Of a DNA stretch of 64,000 nucleotides, positions 44,776-53,047 are shown in pieces. The notes beneath the pieces were generated by a model. That model was not told the origin of the DNA. It ran no database searches and was given only the letters and a program-made list of their open reading frames with translations. The stretch covers positions 248,001 to 312,000 of the forward strand of contig NZ_BMRM01000008.1 of NCBI RefSeq assembly GCF_014648635.1. Reading direction: 5' to 3'. Positions within the stretch are counted from its first letter, which is position 1. Every line of letters begins with the position of its first letter. This stretch comes from Streptomyces cinerochromogenes. GTDB lineage: Bacteria; Actinomycetota; Actinomycetes; Streptomycetales; Streptomycetaceae. The position numbers and the translations under genes were made by a program.

Positions 44776-46128
44776 GTGAGCAGCTGGGCCGGCCGGAGTG
44801 CCGTCGAGATCGCCGCCGCCGTCCGTGAGAAGCGGGTCACGCCCCGGGAGGTGGTGGCCGGGCACCTCGCGCGGATCGAGCGGCTCGACGGCCGCATCGG
44901 TGCGTTCCGGAAGGTCCGGGCCGAGGCGGCGCTGGCCGAGGCGGACGCGTTGGCCTCGCGTGCGGATCTGGGCGAACTGCCGCTCGCCGGCGTTCCGTTG
45001 GCGGTCAAGGACAACCTGGCGGTGCGCGGCGAGGCGCACCGCAACGGTTCCGCCGCCACCCCGGACGCCCCGGCCGCCGAGGACCACGTGACGGTGGCCC
45101 GGCTGCGGGCGGCCGGCGCGGTGGTCGTCGGGCTGACGAACGTGCCCGAGCTGTGCGTCTTCGGCACCACCGAGGGCCCGTACGGCACCGCCCGCAATCC
45201 CTGGGACCTCTCGCGCACGGCGGGCGGCTCCTCCGGCGGCAGCGCGGCGGCCGTCGCCGCGGGCCTGGTACCGCTCGCGCTCGGCAACGACGGCATGGGC
45301 TCGCTGCGCATCCCGGCCGCCAACTGCGGGCTCGTCACCCTGAAGCCGGGGCACGGAGTGGTGCCCGCCGGGATCGGGAACGGTGACTGGTTCGGCATGT
45401 CGGAGAACGGCCCGCTGGCCACGACGGTCGAGGACCTGCGGCTGATGCTGGCGGTCCTCGCCGGCACGACGTTCGAACTCCCGCAGGAGCGCGCCCGCCG
45501 GAAGATCGCCGCCGCGGTGCGCAGCCCGCTCGCCGGGGTGAGCGTGAGCCGTCCGTATACGACCGCCGTCCGGCAGGCGGCCGGCGTGCTGGCCCGGGCC
45601 GGGCACCGGGTACGGCGGGCCGAGCCGCCGTACCCGCTCTCCCTCGGCGTGACCGCGCTCCAGCACTGGACGGCGGGTACGGCGGTGGACGCCGCCGGCC
45701 TGGACCCGGCGCGGCTGGCCCGCCGGACCCGGGTGCACGCGGCCGTGGGCCGCCGGTTCGTCCGCCCGGTGCGCACCGGCGACGCCCGTGAGCGGCTGCG
45801 GGACCGGCTGACGCCGTTCTTCACCGAGTACGACGTGCTGCTCACCCCGGCGCTGGCCCGCCGCTCCCCGCAGGCCGGCCCGTGGCACGAACGCGGCTGG
45901 CTGCGCAACATCCTCGCCAATACCGCGTATTCGCCCTTCACTCCGGCGTGGAACCTGACGGGTTGGCCCGCGATGTCCGTACCGGCCGGCACCCTGCCCT
46001 CGGGCGCCCCCTGCGCCGTACAGCTCGTGGGGCGGCCGGGCACGGAGGCCGTACTGCTGGAGCTGGCGCAGGAACTGGAGGAGCTGAGCCCGTGGCAGCG
46101 GACGGCTCCTGTGGCGGACCGGCCCTGA
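44776..46128 (+). CDS. Amidase signature family hydrolase
   Basis: A 450-residue Ser-cisSer-Lys hydrolase. Lys78 (AVKDN), cis-Ser in GGSSGGS (about 150-156) and the nucleophile in MGSLRIPAA (about 174-182) form the triad. The canonical Thr-Asp before the nucleophile loop is Asn-Asp here (GNDGMGS). It resembles GatA/acylamidase proteins but is too short and isolated to be the tRNA amidotransferase. The substrate is unknown. GTG 44776 has GAGGAG at 44764-44769 and is preferred to ATG 44755. It could hydrolyse an amide from glycopeptide breakdown, but that is speculation from position. Confidence 0.9.
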   Translation: MSSWAGRSAVEIAAAVREKRVTPREVVAGHLARIERLDGRIGAFRKVRAEAALAEADALASRADLGELPLAGVPLAVKDNLAVRGEAHRNGSAATPDAPAAEDHVTVARLRAAGAVVVGLTNVPELCVFGTTEGPYGTARNPWDLSRTAGGSSGGSAAAVAAGLVPLALGNDGMGSLRIPAANCGLVTLKPGHGVVPAGIGNGDWFGMSENGPLATTVEDLRLMLAVLAGTTFELPQERARRKIAAAVRSPLAGVSVSRPYTTAVRQAAGVLARAGHRVRRAEPPYPLSLGVTALQHWTAGTAVDAAGLDPARLARRTRVHAAVGRRFVRPVRTGDARERLRDRLTPFFTEYDVLLTPALARRSPQAGPWHERGWLRNILANTAYSPFTPAWNLTGWPAMSVPAGTLPSGAPCAVQLVGRPGTEAVLLELAQELEELSPWQRTAPVADRP

Positions 46129-46171
46129 AAGAAGTCATGAGGGGCGGCCGGGGAGAGCCGTAAAAAAGGGG

Positions 46172-46184
46172 AGCCCGGCACGGG
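46172..46184. terminator. Weak hairpin after the amidase gene
   Basis: A short stem GCCCG-GCA-CGGGC lies 44 bp past the amidase stop, just after an A-run (46162-46167). On the minus strand the A-run reads as a T-run after the stem, so it could act as the terminator of the small minus-strand gene at 46238-46411. Confidence 0.4.
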
Positions 46185-46237
46185 CGTGAGTCCGTCACGT
46201 CCGTGCGGGCGGCGATCGCGAAGGGTTCGGAGGGGGG

Positions 46238-46411
46238 TCAGTCCACGCTCGGCAGGATGTGCGGCTCGGCGAGGTCGTCCTCGTAGCCCGCGAGGCGGAT
46301 CGGGGCGGACCGGGCCCACACGTCGAGGCTGCCGAGTTCTCCGGGCCGTCGGCCCGCACGCTCCGTGTGTTCCTCGGGGCTCTGGTCGCGATTCGTCTTC
46401 TCCGGTGTCAC
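46238..46411 (-). CDS. Small acidic protein, 57 residues, unknown
   Basis: A likely real small gene. GTG 46411 has AAGGAG 6 nt upstream and almost all third positions are G or C. The N-terminus is hydrophilic (TPEKTNRDQSPEEHTERAG) and the C-terminal half is WARSAPIRLAGYEDDLAEPH ending ILPSVD. It has no signal peptide or helix and I recognise no family. The size, polar front and distinctive aromatic/acidic end look like a RiPP precursor or a small regulatory protein, but no modifying enzyme is adjacent. An in-frame ATG at 46438 is an alternative but lacks an SD. Confidence 0.65.
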   Translation of the reverse strand: MTPEKTNRDQSPEEHTERAGRRPGELGSLDVWARSAPIRLAGYEDDLAEPHILPSVD

Positions 46412-46761
46412 CGCGCACTCCTTATGTGTCGGGCTCACCCTCGGGGCGTACCGGACAGCCTGTGCTCCGGTGCTCGACGCCCGCTCGGGTCTGGTTGGAA
46501 GGCCAGTTCGGACGCGGTGGCGCCGGTACGTCTGTCAGAGCGGGCCGTTGTCGACCGGCTCACCCCAGGACGGACGATGGGTGTGGGTGGGACCCCTTGG
46601 TGCTGTCCGTCCACTCCAGGTTAACCAAATGAGCGGGCATCCGCTCGATAGGGAATGCAAACAACCGGTAACCGATACGCTTCCTGTGGCTCCCCAATAC
46701 CCCCTAATATGGGGCCTTTTGAAACAAGATGCTCACTCGGACGACTTGGGGAATCACCCAC
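46412..46761. other. Gene-free, relatively AT-rich stretch with hairpin
   Basis: 350 bp upstream of two divergent small genes. The first half has a stem GGACGGAC (46568-46575) / GTCCGTCC (46605-46612). The second half (46619-46740) is clearly poorer in GC than its surroundings and holds runs such as GGTTAACCAAATG and CCCCCTAATATGGGG, plausible promoter territory for the rightward genes. Plus-strand open frames here lack codon bias and start signals. Confidence 0.5.
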
Positions 46762-46830
46762 GTGGCCTACAGGAGCGAACACCTCTTCAAGTGCTGTTGG
46801 CCGGGCCGCAAGCCGGCCATGGTCTGCTGA
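46762..46830 (+). CDS. Possible 22-residue leader peptide (Cys-Cys-Trp)
   Basis: The reading frame GTG to TGA gives VAYRSEHLFKCCWPGRKPAM then VC. Third positions are 20 of 22 G or C. A weak GGGG lies 10 nt upstream. A perfect stem TGGCCGG (46798-46804) / CCGGCCA (46813-46819) lies inside the frame, and the degenerate-HD gene begins 34 bp later. It could be a translated leader controlling that gene by attenuation or a Cys-rich small protein. Chance is not excluded at this length. Confidence 0.35.
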   Translation: MAYRSEHLFKCCWPGRKPAMVC

Positions 46831-46864
46831 CGCGGCAACGGCTGTCTCGCGGAAGGACTGACGC

Positions 46865-47260
46865 ATGGAGCTGCGCAGCGTCGAGGAGCTGATGGATCTG
46901 CTGTACGCCGGCCGGCACCGGCACGCGCTGCGGACCGCCGCGTTGCTGCGCCGCGGCCGCCCCGCCGACAAGGAGCTTCAGGTGGCGGGACTGGTGCGGG
47001 GGATCGGCCCGGTGCTCTGCCAGGGGAGCGAGGCGGAGCGGGCACGGGCCGCGGCCGACGCGGTGCGCGCCCTGCTCGGGGAGCGGGTGTTCCGGCTGGT
47101 GCGCGGGGACGCGGACCCGGGCGACGACGATGCGCTGCGGCTGCGCCAGGCCGGCGAGGAGAGCCGCACGGCCGGCTTCGACGCGGGTGTGCTGGAGGAC
47201 TGGCGCACGGTGCTGGAGCTGGTGGCGGCCCGTCACGCGCGGCTCGGCGCGGTCGACTGA
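46865..47260 (+). CDS. HD-domain-like protein lacking the HD residues
   Basis: 131 residues. The pattern HALRTAALLRRGRPADKELQ then VAGLVRGIGPVL aligns by eye with predicted HD phosphohydrolases (COG4341 / PhnZ-like, usually HALQTA...LLHDIG). Here the signature His-Asp is Arg-Gly, so the metal site appears lost, although the first His is kept. It may be a binding or structural relative rather than an enzyme. ATG 46865 has GGAAGGA at 46852-46858. Family placement is my reading of the motif and should be taken as moderate. Confidence 0.7.
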   Translation: MELRSVEELMDLLYAGRHRHALRTAALLRRGRPADKELQVAGLVRGIGPVLCQGSEAERARAAADAVRALLGERVFRLVRGDADPGDDDALRLRQAGEESRTAGFDAGVLEDWRTVLELVAARHARLGAVD

Positions 47261-47310
47261 GGCCGGGCCGCCGCCCTGCCTCCCGATCCGCCGCCCCCGG
47301 TCCCGGGCCT

Positions 47311-47395
47311 TTTCATCCCGGACCTCACGATCCGGGACCTCCCGATCCCGGACCTCCCGATCCCGGACCTCCCGATCCCGGACCTCCCGATCCGT
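47311..47395. repeat. 15-bp tandem repeats between convergent genes
   Basis: The unit CCCGATCCCGGACCT is exact at 47341-47355, 47356-47370 and 47371-47385, with a partial copy to about 47393 and degenerate copies from about 47311. It lies between the HD-like gene stop (47260) and the SDR stop (47415), outside both genes. Confidence 0.85.
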
Positions 47396-47414
47396 GCGTG
47401 GCCCGCGCGGCGGC

Positions 47415-48932
47415 TCACCACTTGCCGGGCGCGTAGTCCTTCAGGAAGACGCCGTACAGGTCCTCGCCCGCCTCGCCGCGCACGATCGGGTCGTAGACGC
47501 GGGCGGCGCCGTCGACCAGGTCGAGCGGGGCGTGGAAACCGGCCTCGGCGAGGCGCAGCTTGTCGTAGTGGGGGCGCTCGTCGGTGATCCAGCCGGTGTC
47601 GACCGAGGTCATGAGGATGCCGTCGGCCTGGAACATCTCCTCGGCACTGGTCCGCGTCACCATGTTCATCGCGGCCTTGGCGGCGTTGGTGTTGGGGTGG
47701 CCCGCCCCCTTGTAGCCGCGGCCGAACACGCCTTCCATGGCGGAGACGTTCACGACGTAGGCCCGTCCGCTCTCCGCCTTCCTCGCGGCGTCGGCCATGG
47801 CCGGGCGGAGCTTGCTGATCAGGATGAACGGCGCGGTGTAGTTGCACAGCTGGGTCTCGAGCAGCTCCACCGGGGAGATCTGGTCGATGGTCTGCACCCA
47901 GGTGTTGCTCTCGACGACGTCGGGCACCAGACCGCCCGCGTCGATGGCGGTGCCGTCGAGGTGCCGGGCGACACTGGCGTTGCCCGCGACGAGGGCGAGG
48001 TCGGCCACCTTCTGCGCGTCGAGGCCGCTGGTACCGACGGGCAGTGCGGCCAGGCCGTCGACCGCGCCGGAGTTGAAGGCGCCGATCACGTGGTGGGCGG
48101 GCAGCTCGCCGGCGGGCAGCGGGGCGCTCTCGCCCTCGACCAGGGCGGCGTAGGCGGAGGGCAGGCGGCGTACGGTCTGCGTGGCGTTGTTGACCAGGAT
48201 GTCCAGCGGGCCCGCCTCGGCGACCTGGTCGGCCAGCGCGACGGCCTGGGCGGGGTCGCGCAGGTCGATGCCGACGATCTCCAGGCGGTGCATCCAGTCC
48301 GCCGAGTCCTCCATCGCCTTGAAGCGGCGGATGGCGTCCTTGGGGAACCGCGTGGTGACGGTGGTGTGCGCACCGTCCCGCAGCAGCCTGAGGGCGATGT
48401 ACATGCCGATCTTGGCCCGGCCGCCGGTGAGCAGGGCGCGCTTGCCGGTGAGGTCGGCACGGGCGTCGCGCTTGGCCCGGTTGAGGCCGGCACAGTCGGG
48501 ACAGAGCTGGTGGTAGAAGTAGTCGACTTCCACGTACCGGGTCTTGCAGGTGTAGCAGGAACGCGGGCGCTGGAGTATGCCCGCGATCTTGCCCGCCTCG
48601 ACCTTGGAGGAGGGCAGGATGCCCTCGGTCTCGTCGTCGATGCGCTCGGCCGAGCCGGTGGCGGTCGCCTCGGTGACGGCGCGGTCGTGGGCGGTCTTGG
48701 CGGCGCGGCGCTCCTGGCGGCGGCGCTGCTTGACCACGCGGTAGACGTGCGAGGTGGCCCGGCGCACCTTGATCGCGTCGGGGTGGTCGACCTCCAGCCG
48801 GTCCAGTTCCTCCAGCACGCTCAGGCAGACGGCCAGGCGCTCGGGGTCGATACCGGGCCCGTGGACCACCTCGTCCACGGAGGCGTCCGTGGGCATGTCC
48901 ATGGACGCCGAGCCGTCCTCTGTCACCGTCAT
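47415..48932 (-). CDS. Large SDR-fold protein with N-terminal Cys4 knuckle and no catalytic Tyr
   Basis: 505 residues. Residues 1-115 are helical and charged (RRRQERRAAKT). A zinc-knuckle pattern Cys126-x2-Cys129 and Cys144-x2-Cys147 (CYTC, CPDC) follows, then a Rossmann SDR domain from about 163 (TGGRAKIGMYIALRLL, LVNNATQTVR-like ILVNNATQT). At the SDR active site the YxxxK position reads HPNTNAAKAA: Lys is kept but Thr replaces Tyr. Either chemistry is altered or the protein is a non-enzymatic NAD(P) binder. The substrate is unknown. ATG 48932 is the only sensible start. It is in the S. coelicolor SCO0956/0957 area by recollection. Confidence 0.82.
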   Translation of the reverse strand: MTVTEDGSASMDMPTDASVDEVVHGPGIDPERLAVCLSVLEELDRLEVDHPDAIKVRRATSHVYRVVKQRRRQERRAAKTAHDRAVTEATATGSAERIDDETEGILPSSKVEAGKIAGILQRPRSCYTCKTRYVEVDYFYHQLCPDCAGLNRAKRDARADLTGKRALLTGGRAKIGMYIALRLLRDGAHTTVTTRFPKDAIRRFKAMEDSADWMHRLEIVGIDLRDPAQAVALADQVAEAGPLDILVNNATQTVRRLPSAYAALVEGESAPLPAGELPAHHVIGAFNSGAVDGLAALPVGTSGLDAQKVADLALVAGNASVARHLDGTAIDAGGLVPDVVESNTWVQTIDQISPVELLETQLCNYTAPFILISKLRPAMADAARKAESGRAYVVNVSAMEGVFGRGYKGAGHPNTNAAKAAMNMVTRTSAEEMFQADGILMTSVDTGWITDERPHYDKLRLAEAGFHAPLDLVDGAARVYDPIVRGEAGEDLYGVFLKDYAPGKW

Positions 48933-49246
48933 CGCGCTGCCGCTTCCCTGATCACCCGCGCAGCGCTCCGACTCGCGCCCGCTTTCGAACAGCGGATTTT
49001 ACGGACCTCCACCCCGGGGAACCAAACGGGCACGGTGGATCACCCGGAGTGGGACCGGCGGGCGGCGTCCCGCGACCACCCGCGCCCGCCGCCCTGCCTC
49101 CTCCCTCACGCACCCGCTCCCCCGCGCACCGCACCCGCACCGCGGCCTTTGACGGCGCGCCCCCAGGGGCCGCCCGCACCCGGCGACGCGGTCGCCCGGG
49201 TGGCCGGGTGGGCGCGGCCGTGCGGCCGTGCGGCCGTGCGGCCGGA
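48933..49246. other. Gene-free gap between SDR start and DGAT stop
   Basis: 314 bp. The left part must contain the SDR promoter (minus strand). Near 49212-49240 the octamer GTGCGGCC is repeated three times in tandem just beyond the acyltransferase stop. Short minus-strand ORFs here are Gly/Ala/Arg-rich and unconvincing. Confidence 0.5.
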
Positions 49247-50578
49247 TCAGCCGTCGCAGACGGTCAGCAGGGTCTGCACCTCCGCCGACACCGCGTGCGC
49301 GAACCGGTCCAGGTCGGGTACGGCCTCCGCGTCGGCGACCAGGCCGTAGTGGACGCGTCCGCGGTACGTGGAGATCGCGACCGCCAGCGCCTGGCCGGGT
49401 GCGAGGGGGGCCAGGGGGTACACCTCGCTCAGCTCGTGGCCGCCGAGGCGCAGGCCCAGCCCGGGCAGGGGCACGCTGGTGACCAGGATGTCGAACCAGA
49501 GCCGGGCCGCCTGGCCGACCAGCGGTCCGCCGAGCCGGTGGCCGAGCGCCGGCACGTGGTCGGCGAGCAGCCCGACCGCGCCGGCGCCCCGGTTCGGCCC
49601 CGCGTCCTTGTTGCGGAGCATCGCGGTCCGCACCGTTTCGAGACGGCCGAGGGGGTCGGGCTCGTGGACCGGAAGCCGTATCAGGTAGCCGGAGAGCCGG
49701 TTCCCCTGTGGCTGGGCGGTGTGCGGGCGGCGCCGGGAGACGGGGATCAGGGCGCGCGGCGCCACCCCCTTGCTGCCGTCGCCGCGTTCGTCCAGCCAGC
49801 GGCGCAGCGCGCCGGCGACGACGGCGATGAGGACGTCGTTCACGGTGCCGCCGGCGCTCTTGCGCACCCGGTGGACGTCGTCGATGTCGAGCACGACCCC
49901 GGCGGTGCGGCGGGTGCCGCTGGGCGCGGAGGTCAGCGCGGCGGTCGGGCGCATGCCGAGGGTGGACAGGGCGAGGGAGGCGCCGATGTCCAGGGCCCGG
50001 CCCATGTCCGACAGAGCTCCCCGGACCAGTCCGGGGACCCGTGTGGGCAGCCGGCGTACGTCGGAGAGCAGGCCCTGCGGCGGCTCGACGGCGCGGGGCG
50101 CGCGTTCGGGCAGGTCGACGGGGTCCAGGACCCCGGCGGCGAGCTTCAGGGCGCGCAGCCCGTCGGCGAGGGCGTGGTGGAACTTGAAGAGGACGGCGAA
50201 GGAGACCCCGTCCCCGCCGGGCAGGACGTGCGCCTCCCAGGGGGGCCGGCCGCGCTCCAGCGGACGCTCCATCAGCCGGCCGGCGGCGGCGTGGAAGTCG
50301 TCGGTCGGGGCGTGCAGCCGTACGTGGTCGAGCGGGTCGAAGTCCGGGTCCGTCTCGCGGGCGGCGCCGCCGAAGGCGAGCGGCTGCCAGAGGTCGCGGA
50401 TGCGCATGCGCAGGCCGGGGACGGCGGCGGCGCGGGCGGCGAGCAGGTCGGCGGCGTGGGCCCCGGCCGTGGGCGAGTGCGCGGCGAAGACGCCGAGCGC
50501 GCCGAGGTGCATCGGGTGCCGGTCGGACTCCATGTTCCAGAAGGCCAGGTCGAGAGGAGCGAGCAGGTCGGAAGTCAA
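49247..50578 (-). CDS. WS/DGAT wax ester synthase / diacylglycerol acyltransferase
   Basis: A 443-residue acyltransferase that makes triacylglycerol (or wax ester) from acyl-CoA. The catalytic HHxxxDG is intact (FKFHHALADGLRAL, near residue 140). Family stretches APLDLAFWNMESDRHPMHLG, GTVNDVLIAVVAGALRRWL and VTSVPLPGLGLRLGGHEL are present. S. coelicolor SCO0958 is a characterised DGAT at the equivalent locus, as I recall. ATG 50578. It probably contributes to storage-lipid formation late in growth. Confidence 0.94.
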   Translation of the reverse strand: MTSDLLAPLDLAFWNMESDRHPMHLGALGVFAAHSPTAGAHAADLLAARAAAVPGLRMRIRDLWQPLAFGGAARETDPDFDPLDHVRLHAPTDDFHAAAGRLMERPLERGRPPWEAHVLPGGDGVSFAVLFKFHHALADGLRALKLAAGVLDPVDLPERAPRAVEPPQGLLSDVRRLPTRVPGLVRGALSDMGRALDIGASLALSTLGMRPTAALTSAPSGTRRTAGVVLDIDDVHRVRKSAGGTVNDVLIAVVAGALRRWLDERGDGSKGVAPRALIPVSRRRPHTAQPQGNRLSGYLIRLPVHEPDPLGRLETVRTAMLRNKDAGPNRGAGAVGLLADHVPALGHRLGGPLVGQAARLWFDILVTSVPLPGLGLRLGGHELSEVYPLAPLAPGQALAVAISTYRGRVHYGLVADAEAVPDLDRFAHAVSAEVQTLLTVCDG

Positions 50579-50725
50579 GGGCTTGCCTCACGCGTCGACA
50601 AGGGGTGGATCAGCAGTCAATCCCCGCTGGACGATTACGGTCAAGTACGATCACGCTACGCTCAGTTAACGCCAGGTTAAGTCCCGCCGCCGGTGCAGGA
50701 GACGGGACGCGGGCGACGGCTGGGG

Positions 50726-53047
50726 TCATCTCAGGACGGGCGGCGCCGCTTCGGGTGACGTACCCCACTCCGACGGGCGCGGGCCGACCGTGAAGGCGAG
50801 GGAGCGCACGGAGCGCAGGGCGCCGGTGGTCAGATAGGTGCGGCCGTGCGGTCTGCCGTCCGTGCGGACGGACTGGACGTAGCGGTCGGCGGCCGAGGTG
50901 CCGGGCGCGGTGACCGTCAGCCGGCCGGCGGGCCAGTAGCGGCGGTCCAGGGTCAGGTCGACGCGGTCGAAGACGGGGGTGGTCAGGCCCCAGGTGTCGT
51001 AGCCGGGCTGGACCGGGAAGAGGCCGATGGAGGACAGGACGTGCCAGGCGGACATGGTGCCCAGGTCGTCGTTGCCGGTCATGCCGGCGGGGCTGTCGGT
51101 GAACAGGGTGAGTGCCGCGTGCACCACGTCCGTGGTCTTCCAGGGCTGGCCGGTGGAGAGGTAGGTGTAGGGGGCGATGAGGTCCGGCTCGTTCATCGGG
51201 TTGTACACGGCGGCGTTGTAGTAGGCGTACGGGTCGCCGTGCACCCACACCTCGCGGGCGGTCCCCTCCGGGTCGGCGAGCAGCCGGTCGTAGGCGAAGA
51301 AGGTGTCCAGGCGGGCGTTGGCCGCGCGGGTGCCGCCGATCAGGCCGACCATGCCGGGGACGTCCTGCGGGACGAGCCACTGGTACTGCCAGGCCGTGCC
51401 CTCGTGGAAGCCCGTGCCGCGGGCCGGGTCCGGCGAGCCGGTGAAGGCGCCGGAGGTGTCGCGGGCCCGGAAGAAGCCGGTGGCGGGGTCGAAGACGTTC
51501 CGGTAGTTCCGCGAACGGGCGGCGTACCGGGCGGCGTCGTCCCGGTGGCCGAGGTCGCGGGCCATCTGGGCGAGCATCCCGTCGGCGAGCGCGTACTCCA
51601 GGGTGACGGAGGCGCCGTGGTGGTAGTCGGAGTCGCCCATCTTGGCGTACGGCCGGTCCTTGACGTACGGCGCGAAACCGTTCGCGATGTACTCGGCGTT
51701 GGCCTCCCGCCCGATGCCCGGGTACGCGGCGGGCGGCACGCCGTCGGCGTTCTTCCGCAGCGCCCGGTAGGCCCGCTCCTCGAAGCCCTTCAGCAGCCCC
51801 ATCCGGTAGGCGGTGGTCAGGAACGGGGTGACCGGGTCACCGCTCATGATGTTCGTCTCGACCGGGCCGTAGCCCCACTTGGGCAGCCACCCGCCGTCCT
51901 CGTCGACCGCGACCACGGAGCGGGCCATGTCCCGTGCCTCGCGCGGAGCGAGCAGCGCGAGCAGCTGGGCCTGGGTGCGGTAGGTGTCCCACAGCGACCA
52001 GTTCTGGTAGTAGGTGAAGCCGCGGGCGCGGTGGGTACGACGGTCCCAGCCGAGGTAGCGGCCGTCGGCGTCGCTGCCGATGTTGGGCGCGAGGTGGGCC
52101 CGGTACACCGAGGAGTAGAAGGCCCGGCGCAGCGCGGGCGTACCCCCGCGCACCCGGACGGCGGCGAGCCGGCGCTCCCACTCCTCGCGGGCCCGGTGGC
52201 GTACGGCGTCGAAGGACCGGCCGCCCTCGGCCCGCAGGTTGGCCGCCGCACCGCGCGCGTCGACGTACGACAGGGCCGTGGTCGCCTCCACCGTGCGGTC
52301 CCGGGTGGTGTCGAAGCGGACGTAGGCGCCGCCGGACCCGCTGCGGGCGCCCGGGGCGACGGTCCCGCCGTCCCAGGTGCCGTAGGCGGTGAAGGAGCGG
52401 CTGAAGCGGGTGATCGTGTGGACCGTGTAGGGGCCGGTGTCCCGGCAGAAGCCGTGGCCGGTGATCTCGGTGCTCACGGTGCGGTCGTCCAGGATGCGCA
52501 CCGTGCTGCTCACCGGCTTGTGCAGCGCCTGGGCGGCGTTCAGCAGGACGTTGGCCCGGTCGGTGGCCGGGAAGGTGTAGCGCTGTACGCCGGTGCGGGC
52601 GGTCGCGGTGAGTTCGGCGCGGATGCCGCTGTCGAGGCCGACCCGGTAGTAGCCGGGGCTCGCCTCCTCGTCGTCGTGCGAGAAGGCCGCCGCGTACCGG
52701 GCGTAGTCCGTCTGGGTGACGTCGCCGGTGGTGGGCAGCACGGGCAGGTCCCCGCCGATGCGGCAGCCCACGCCCGAGAGGTGGACCAGGGAGAAGCCGC
52801 GGACACGGTTCTGCGCGTAGTCGTAGCCGGTGCTGTGCCCGGTGTCCGGGGAGAGCTGCACCATGCCGAAGGGCACGGCCGCGCCGGGGAAGGTGTTGCC
52901 CTCGTTCTGGCTCCCGATGAACGGGTTGACCAGGTCGGCGAGGTGGCCGTCGGTCCGCTCGGCGGCCCGTGCGGCGGGGGTGGCGATCAGCGCCGACGCT
53001 GCCATCACCCCGGCCAGGCAGAGCCGCGTGCGCCGGGTCCCTCTCAT
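50726..53047 (-). CDS. Secreted GH92 alpha-mannosidase
   Basis: 773 residues. The signal peptide (RTRLCLAGVMAASALIATPA, cleaved near ARAAER) is followed by an N-terminal beta domain beginning LVNPFIGSQNEGNTFPGAAV and an (alpha/alpha)6 domain. GH92 hallmarks are TGNDDLGTMSAWHVLSSIGL and WVHGDPYAYYNAAVYNPMNE. The family removes alpha-mannose, often alpha-1,2, by an inverting Ca-dependent mechanism. ATG 53047 with GGAGG 9 nt upstream is chosen over ATG 53074, the signal peptide starting there. It fits as the extracellular trimming step of the N-glycan system encoded 7-17 kb to the left. Confidence 0.94.
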   Translation of the reverse strand: MRGTRRTRLCLAGVMAASALIATPAARAAERTDGHLADLVNPFIGSQNEGNTFPGAAVPFGMVQLSPDTGHSTGYDYAQNRVRGFSLVHLSGVGCRIGGDLPVLPTTGDVTQTDYARYAAAFSHDDEEASPGYYRVGLDSGIRAELTATARTGVQRYTFPATDRANVLLNAAQALHKPVSSTVRILDDRTVSTEITGHGFCRDTGPYTVHTITRFSRSFTAYGTWDGGTVAPGARSGSGGAYVRFDTTRDRTVEATTALSYVDARGAAANLRAEGGRSFDAVRHRAREEWERRLAAVRVRGGTPALRRAFYSSVYRAHLAPNIGSDADGRYLGWDRRTHRARGFTYYQNWSLWDTYRTQAQLLALLAPREARDMARSVVAVDEDGGWLPKWGYGPVETNIMSGDPVTPFLTTAYRMGLLKGFEERAYRALRKNADGVPPAAYPGIGREANAEYIANGFAPYVKDRPYAKMGDSDYHHGASVTLEYALADGMLAQMARDLGHRDDAARYAARSRNYRNVFDPATGFFRARDTSGAFTGSPDPARGTGFHEGTAWQYQWLVPQDVPGMVGLIGGTRAANARLDTFFAYDRLLADPEGTAREVWVHGDPYAYYNAAVYNPMNEPDLIAPYTYLSTGQPWKTTDVVHAALTLFTDSPAGMTGNDDLGTMSAWHVLSSIGLFPVQPGYDTWGLTTPVFDRVDLTLDRRYWPAGRLTVTAPGTSAADRYVQSVRTDGRPHGRTYLTTGALRSVRSLAFTVGPRPSEWGTSPEAAPPVLR

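Noticed and set aside
46238..46411. Lasso-peptide precursor interpretation of the 57-residue protein
   Set aside because: There is no Thr two residues before the Gly, and no cyclase or protease genes nearby; only a general RiPP-like form remains.
46365..46892. 175-codon plus-strand ORF across the AT-rich gap
   Set aside because: No codon bias, no SD, and it overlaps the better-supported HD-like start and the opposite small gene.
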